Below, one piece after another: positions 14,366 through 17,471 of a stretch of DNA of 17,471 nt (its first letter is position 1; every line of letters starts with the position of its first letter). The notes under the pieces were generated by a model. The model saw only the letters and a program-made list of their open reading frames with translations. It did not search any database and was not told the origin of the DNA. A program made the translations under genes and the position numbers. Source of the stretch: CAYZYO01 sp964482585 (GTDB taxonomy: Bacteria > Bacillota > Syntrophomonadia > Syntrophomonadales > Syntrophomonadaceae); contig CAYZYO010000044.1 of the NCBI GenBank assembly GCA_964482585.1, forward strand, positions 1 to 17,471, in the 5' to 3' direction.

Positions 14366-15322
14366 CTAGTCTTCGAATAATTTACTTACCGATAAATCTT
14401 CGTGTATTCTTAAAATTGCTTCACCAATTAATGGAGCTACTGATAATAAAGTAATATTGGGAAGCTGCTGTTTCTCTTCTACAAGAGGAATAGTATTAGT
14501 AACTATTATTTCTTTAAACGGTGCCTGGGATAATCTTTCAATAGCAGGTCCTGAAAAAACTGGATGGGTGCAGCACCCGTAGACTTCTTTGGCCCCTTTT
14601 TTAAGTACTACTTGAGCTGCAGTACACATGGTTCCGGCGGTATCAATAATATCATCAATAATAATTACTGCTTTACCTCTAACATCCCCAATTATATTCA
14701 TTACTTCTGATACATTAGGTTCTGGTCTTCTTTTATCGACAATCGCCAGCGATGCCCCTAATTTAGCTGCTAGATTACGCGCCCTGGTTACACCGCCTAC
14801 GTCAGGTGATAAAACTACTTCATTTCCGTTTAGGCCGATGCTTTTAAAGTATTCCGCTATAGTAGGCACTCCGGGAAGGTGATCAACCGGGATATCAAAA
14901 AACCCCTGGATTTGAGTAGCATGGAGGTCAACTGCTACTACCCTTTGCGCCCCGGCTTCAACCAGCAGATTAGAAACCAGCTTGGCGGTTATTGGATCTC
15001 TGGCTCGGGTCTTTCGATCCTGTCTCCCATACCCATAGTAAGGAATAACTGCATTTATACGGGATGCCGATGCTCTTCTAAAGGCATCAATCATTATCAG
15101 GATCTCCATTAGATTATCATTTACCGGTGCACAGGTTGGCTGTACTACAAAAACATCAACTCCCCGTACACTTTCATTAATGGCACAACTAATCTCCCCA
15201 TCAGAAAAACGTCCTACTTTAGCATCTCCCACAGGTATGCCTAGATACTTGGCAATTTCTTCAGCTAGTTTATAATTAGCATTGCCGGCAAATAATTTCA
15301 TCCTCCACCTTGACGCTTTCAT
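14366..15322 (-). CDS. prs: Ribose-phosphate pyrophosphokinase (PRPP synthetase)
   Basis: Makes PRPP from ribose 5-phosphate and ATP for nucleotide, His and Trp synthesis; it is a class I enzyme. It has 318 residues (B. subtilis 317). Visible features are RFSDGEISCAINESVRG, IPYYGYGRQDRKTRARDPIT with the flexible-loop and ATP-binding residues, DLHATQIQGFFDIPVDHL, the SPDVGGVTRAR segment, and the PRPP-binding loop DDIIDTAGT at 223-231. It starts at ATG 15322 with GGGAGG about 7 nt upstream; a second ATG at residue 8 (RWRMKLFAGN) also follows a GGAGG but without spacing. It is 15 nt after glmU, so both are one operon, as in B. subtilis. Confidence 0.98.
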   Translation of the reverse strand: MKASRWRMKLFAGNANYKLAEEIAKYLGIPVGDAKVGRFSDGEISCAINESVRGVDVFVVQPTCAPVNDNLMEILIMIDAFRRASASRINAVIPYYGYGRQDRKTRARDPITAKLVSNLLVEAGAQRVVAVDLHATQIQGFFDIPVDHLPGVPTIAEYFKSIGLNGNEVVLSPDVGGVTRARNLAAKLGASLAIVDKRRPEPNVSEVMNIIGDVRGKAVIIIDDIIDTAGTMCTAAQVVLKKGAKEVYGCCTHPVFSGPAIERLSQAPFKEIIVTNTIPLVEEKQQLPNITLLSVAPLIGEAILRIHEDLSVSKLFED

Positions 15323-15337
15323 AAATTTCCCTCCCAG

Positions 15338-16702
15338 TTAACTTTTTCTTAAAGACCAGTTTTTTATAATCCTCTGTTTAGATCTTTCTACTCCTAATGA
15401 ATCAGCTGGTATATCATGGGTTATAGTAGAACCCGCTCCTACTACTGAATTCTCTCCTATTTTTACCGGGGCTACTAAGTTGCTGTTACTGCCGACAAAG
15501 ACTCTATCTTCTATATTAGTATTATGTTTCTTTTTTCCATCATAATTACAGGTAATAGTCCCACAACCTATGTTAACTTTCTTACCTACTTGAGCATCAC
15601 CAATATAACTCAAGTGCGGCACCTTGCTATTTTCTCCAATTATAGATTTTTTTATTTCTACAAAATCACCAATTTTAACTCCTTCGTGCAGTACCGTTTC
15701 CGGTCTTAAATAGGCATATGGCCCAATCGTGCAGCCATTACCTATAGTGCATTCTCTTATACGTGAATTCTCAATAATAACCTTACTTCCAATTAAAGAA
15801 TCATTAACGCGTACACCAGGTCCTATTTCACAGCTTTCACCTATTACTGTGTTTCCTTCCAAAATCGTAAAAGGTAAAATTACCGTATCCCGGCCTATCT
15901 TTACATCCCAATCAATAAAGCTGGTAGCAGGGTCTATAATTGTAACTCCTGTTTTCATTAACTCAATATTTTTCCGCCTGCGCAAAACCCCTTCGGCATA
16001 AGATAATTGAACCCGATCATTTATTCCATAGATATCCTCAGCAGTATCTATACATTGGATAGCTACTTTTTCCTGCTGGACCTTTAGTATTTCCAAAACA
16101 TCGGTAAGGTAATATTCTCCCTGGGCATTACTGGTGGTAATACTTGATAAGGCCTTAAATACGAGATCAGCCTTAAAACAATAAATTCCTGAATTTATTT
16201 CCGTTATTTCCTTTTCTTCAGCATTGGCATCTTTTTCTTCAACTATTCTTTTTAATGAAGAATCGGGATTCCGTATTATTCTTCCATATCCATATGAATT
16301 ATGTATCTTAGCTGTTAGTACCGTAGCTGCTGCCTGATTATCCTGATGGGTTTTCAAAAGAGCAGTAATTGTTGACGTTTGTAACAATGGGGTATCCCCG
16401 GTTAAAACTAATAATGTGTTTTCAAGCTTAATATTTTTTTCTGCCTGCATTAAAGCATGCCCGGTTCCTAACTGCTGTTCTTGAACTACAAAACGTATGT
16501 TATCATCATCTATAAAAATATCCTGTACCAGTTGTTTCTTGTGTCCTACAACTATCGTAATATCATTAATTCCTGCTTCTTGAACTGTATTAACTATATG
16601 GAGTATCATAGGCTTACCTGCAATCCGATGTGCAACTTTTGGGAGTTCAGAATTCATTCTTATTCCTTTGCCAGCTGCCAGGATAACCGCTGAATATTTC
16701 AC
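15338..16702 (-). CDS. glmU: GlmU, bifunctional UDP-GlcNAc pyrophosphorylase / glucosamine-1-phosphate acetyltransferase
   Basis: Carries out the last two steps to UDP-GlcNAc, the precursor of peptidoglycan and cortex. It has 454 residues. The N-terminal nucleotidyltransferase has LAAGKGIRM (8-16) with the invariant Arg15, and LPKVAH with Lys22; GTGHAL and INSGIYCF follow. The C-terminal left-handed beta helix begins near 250 and contains RPETVLHEGVKIGDFVEIKK, the catalytic His363 in VPHLSYIGDAQVG, and GCGTITCNYDGKKKHNT. The usual Thr of GKGTRM is Ile here, a mild variation. GTG 16702 is preferred to TTG 16708 because AGGGGG lies 6 nt before the GTG and MKYSAVILAAG is the family start. It is the first gene of the glmU-prs operon, with a 300-bp upstream gap where I cannot point to a sure promoter. 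Confidence 0.97.
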   Translation of the reverse strand: MKYSAVILAAGKGIRMNSELPKVAHRIAGKPMILHIVNTVQEAGINDITIVVGHKKQLVQDIFIDDDNIRFVVQEQQLGTGHALMQAEKNIKLENTLLVLTGDTPLLQTSTITALLKTHQDNQAAATVLTAKIHNSYGYGRIIRNPDSSLKRIVEEKDANAEEKEITEINSGIYCFKADLVFKALSSITTSNAQGEYYLTDVLEILKVQQEKVAIQCIDTAEDIYGINDRVQLSYAEGVLRRRKNIELMKTGVTIIDPATSFIDWDVKIGRDTVILPFTILEGNTVIGESCEIGPGVRVNDSLIGSKVIIENSRIRECTIGNGCTIGPYAYLRPETVLHEGVKIGDFVEIKKSIIGENSKVPHLSYIGDAQVGKKVNIGCGTITCNYDGKKKHNTNIEDRVFVGSNSNLVAPVKIGENSVVGAGSTITHDIPADSLGVERSKQRIIKNWSLRKS

Positions 16703-16927
16703 CCCCAAACCCCCTTTTAAAAATCATTTTTTATAATATATGTTTAAGGTGTCCCGGTTGGTATAAATCCTGTTTAATCAAAGGAAAACTATTTAACAAA
16801 TTTTATTCTTTCGACAAAAGTTTGCTTTTTTCCTGTTTATTAAACTAAAAACTAATGGCATTTTACTTTTTTTACTTAATCTTACTCAAAACGTTGTATA
16901 AGATACATAATTACCTGTTCTTTTTGA
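16703..16927. other. AT-rich gap upstream of glmU
   Basis: This non-coding stretch separates glmU from the terminator of the upstream nucleotidyltransferase gene. It must hold the glmU promoter, but no pair of boxes stands out in the very AT-rich sequence. A short inverted repeat TGTAT-AAG-ATACA lies at 16895-16907. I see no gene here; spoVG and the purR/yabJ pair that precede glmU in B. subtilis are absent from this position. Confidence 0.5.
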
Positions 16928-16963
16928 ATAAAATAAATAAACCCGGCTTAGATATGCCAGGTT
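16928..16963 (-). terminator. Rho-independent terminator after the nucleotidyltransferase gene
   Basis: On the minus strand AACCTGGC (16956-16963) pairs with GCCGGGTT (16940-16947), with one G-U pair and an 8-nt loop, followed by TATTTATTT. It lies 47 nt past the stop of the gene at 17010 and separates that gene from glmU. Confidence 0.7.
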
Positions 16964-17009
16964 CTAAACATTTTTACCAAAACTCTGACATCCCCTATAT
17001 ATGTTTGGT

Positions 17010-17471
17010 CTAGAGACTGATTTTTGCCAGGTACCTTTGGGCAATCTCAAGATCAGAAGGTTTATCGACATCCACTCCTACTTCAGCATAAGCGGAAATA
17101 ATGGCTTTACCTTTGATGTGTACAACTTCATGAAATCTTTTTTCAACTTCTATAATACTCAGACTTTTCGTTAAGTACTTTAATACCAGTCTAAGGCCAA
17201 ACAAGCGGGCCATTGCCAGAGGACTTTTTCGCCTTTCAACCAATTGTAAAGCTATATCCATAGCCTTATCGACTATTTCATTTTTGATTAGAAAAAGGTT
17301 GCCTCCAGTAAACGTACCCTCGTCTAGGTTAACATAGGTCCGTGAAACACCAGGAAATTTTATATCATTAACCTGTTTAGTAGTTATCGAATAGTAAAAA
17401 TCAGCCTCCTGTTCCTTGCATTTATAAATAAAATCGTCTATTGCTTCAGTTGTTATTAAAGGAATATCTGT
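17010..17471 (-). CDS. MobA-like nucleotidyltransferase family protein (partial, N-terminus missing)
   Basis: The frame is open to the right edge, giving 153 C-terminal residues; an internal ATG at 17261 is not the start. The first visible residues TDIPLITTEAIDDFI resemble the (G)DxPL metal/NTP site region of MobA-like nucleotidyltransferases, with the residues before it beyond the edge. Further on are FPGVSRTYVNLDEGTFTGGN then LFLI, RRKSPLAMARLFG, and a terminal DVDKPSDL, the usual ending of this fold. Proteins of this type (NTP_transf_3) often sit next to glmU in clostridia as far as I recall; substrate and product are unknown. It is not a second glmU, because it has no beta-helix domain and ends with Leu-stop right after the transferase fold. 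A terminator follows, so it is probably not co-transcribed with glmU. Confidence 0.8.
   Translation of the reverse strand, partial: TDIPLITTEAIDDFIYKCKEQEADFYYSITTKQVNDIKFPGVSRTYVNLDEGTFTGGNLFLIKNEIVDKAMDIALQLVERRKSPLAMARLFGLRLVLKYLTKSLSIIEVEKRFHEVVHIKGKAIISAYAEVGVDVDKPSDLEIAQRYLAKISL

Noticed and set aside
16782..16840. Sigma-H promoter upstream of glmU (AGGAAAA and AAAGAAT on the minus strand)
   Set aside because: The boxes match in sequence, but the spacer is 16 nt instead of the 11-12 nt that sigma-H needs.
1..17471. CRISPR array, tRNA or rRNA gene, phage or plasmid module
   Set aside because: I saw no regularly spaced repeats, no tRNA cloverleaf sequence, no rRNA segment and no integrase or transposase motif anywhere in the window.

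Overview
The window looks like the chromosome of an endospore-forming, Gram-positive (Firmicutes/Bacillota) bacterium, most likely an anaerobic Clostridia-type lineage. The DNA is AT-rich, Shine-Dalgarno sites are strong (AGGAGG/GGGGAGG) and non-ATG starts are frequent. The gene content is that of the conserved glmU-to-yabQ sporulation and housekeeping block. I cannot name a genus from the sequence alone. An HU gene between mazG and the S4-domain gene rqcP is, as far as I recall, the clostridial rather than the Bacillus arrangement.

Read on the minus strand from the right edge, the order is: a partial MobA-like nucleotidyltransferase, glmU, prs, rplY (ctc), pth, fin, mfd, [interruption], spoVT, spoVB-like flippase, mazG, hup (HU), rqcP (yabO), yabP and the start of yabQ, which is cut by the left edge. 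Apart from HU and the interruption this matches the Bacillus subtilis order. It covers precursor supply (UDP-GlcNAc, PRPP), translation (L25, peptidyl-tRNA hydrolase, RqcP), transcription-coupled repair (Mfd) and sporulation (Fin, SpoVT, SpoVB, YabP, YabQ).

The interruption (about 4.9-9.1 kb) is a plus-strand spore germinant-receptor operon placed between mfd and spoVT, so it is divergent from spoVT and convergent with mfd. Its order is A subunit, C lipoprotein, a 67-residue two-helix membrane protein (candidate D subunit), B subunit. The B gene has a single in-frame TGA at codon 25 with an otherwise intact frame behind it, so it is called a nonsense pseudogene or a sequence error. The 0.36-kb divergent spacer holds sigma-G-like promoters facing both ways (very good for spoVT, fair for the operon), fitting forespore expression of both.

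The gaps also contain intrinsic terminators after spoVT, rplY, rqcP and the partial nucleotidyltransferase, a strong sigma-A promoter for rplY, two related GTAG-headed REP-like hairpins (about 1.4 and 4.8 kb) and a GTCATCCTGAG inverted repeat. I saw no CRISPR array, tRNA, rRNA or transposase gene. I found no clearly new system. The most notable items are the ger insertion with its broken B gene, the divergent sigma-G pair and the REP-like repeats.
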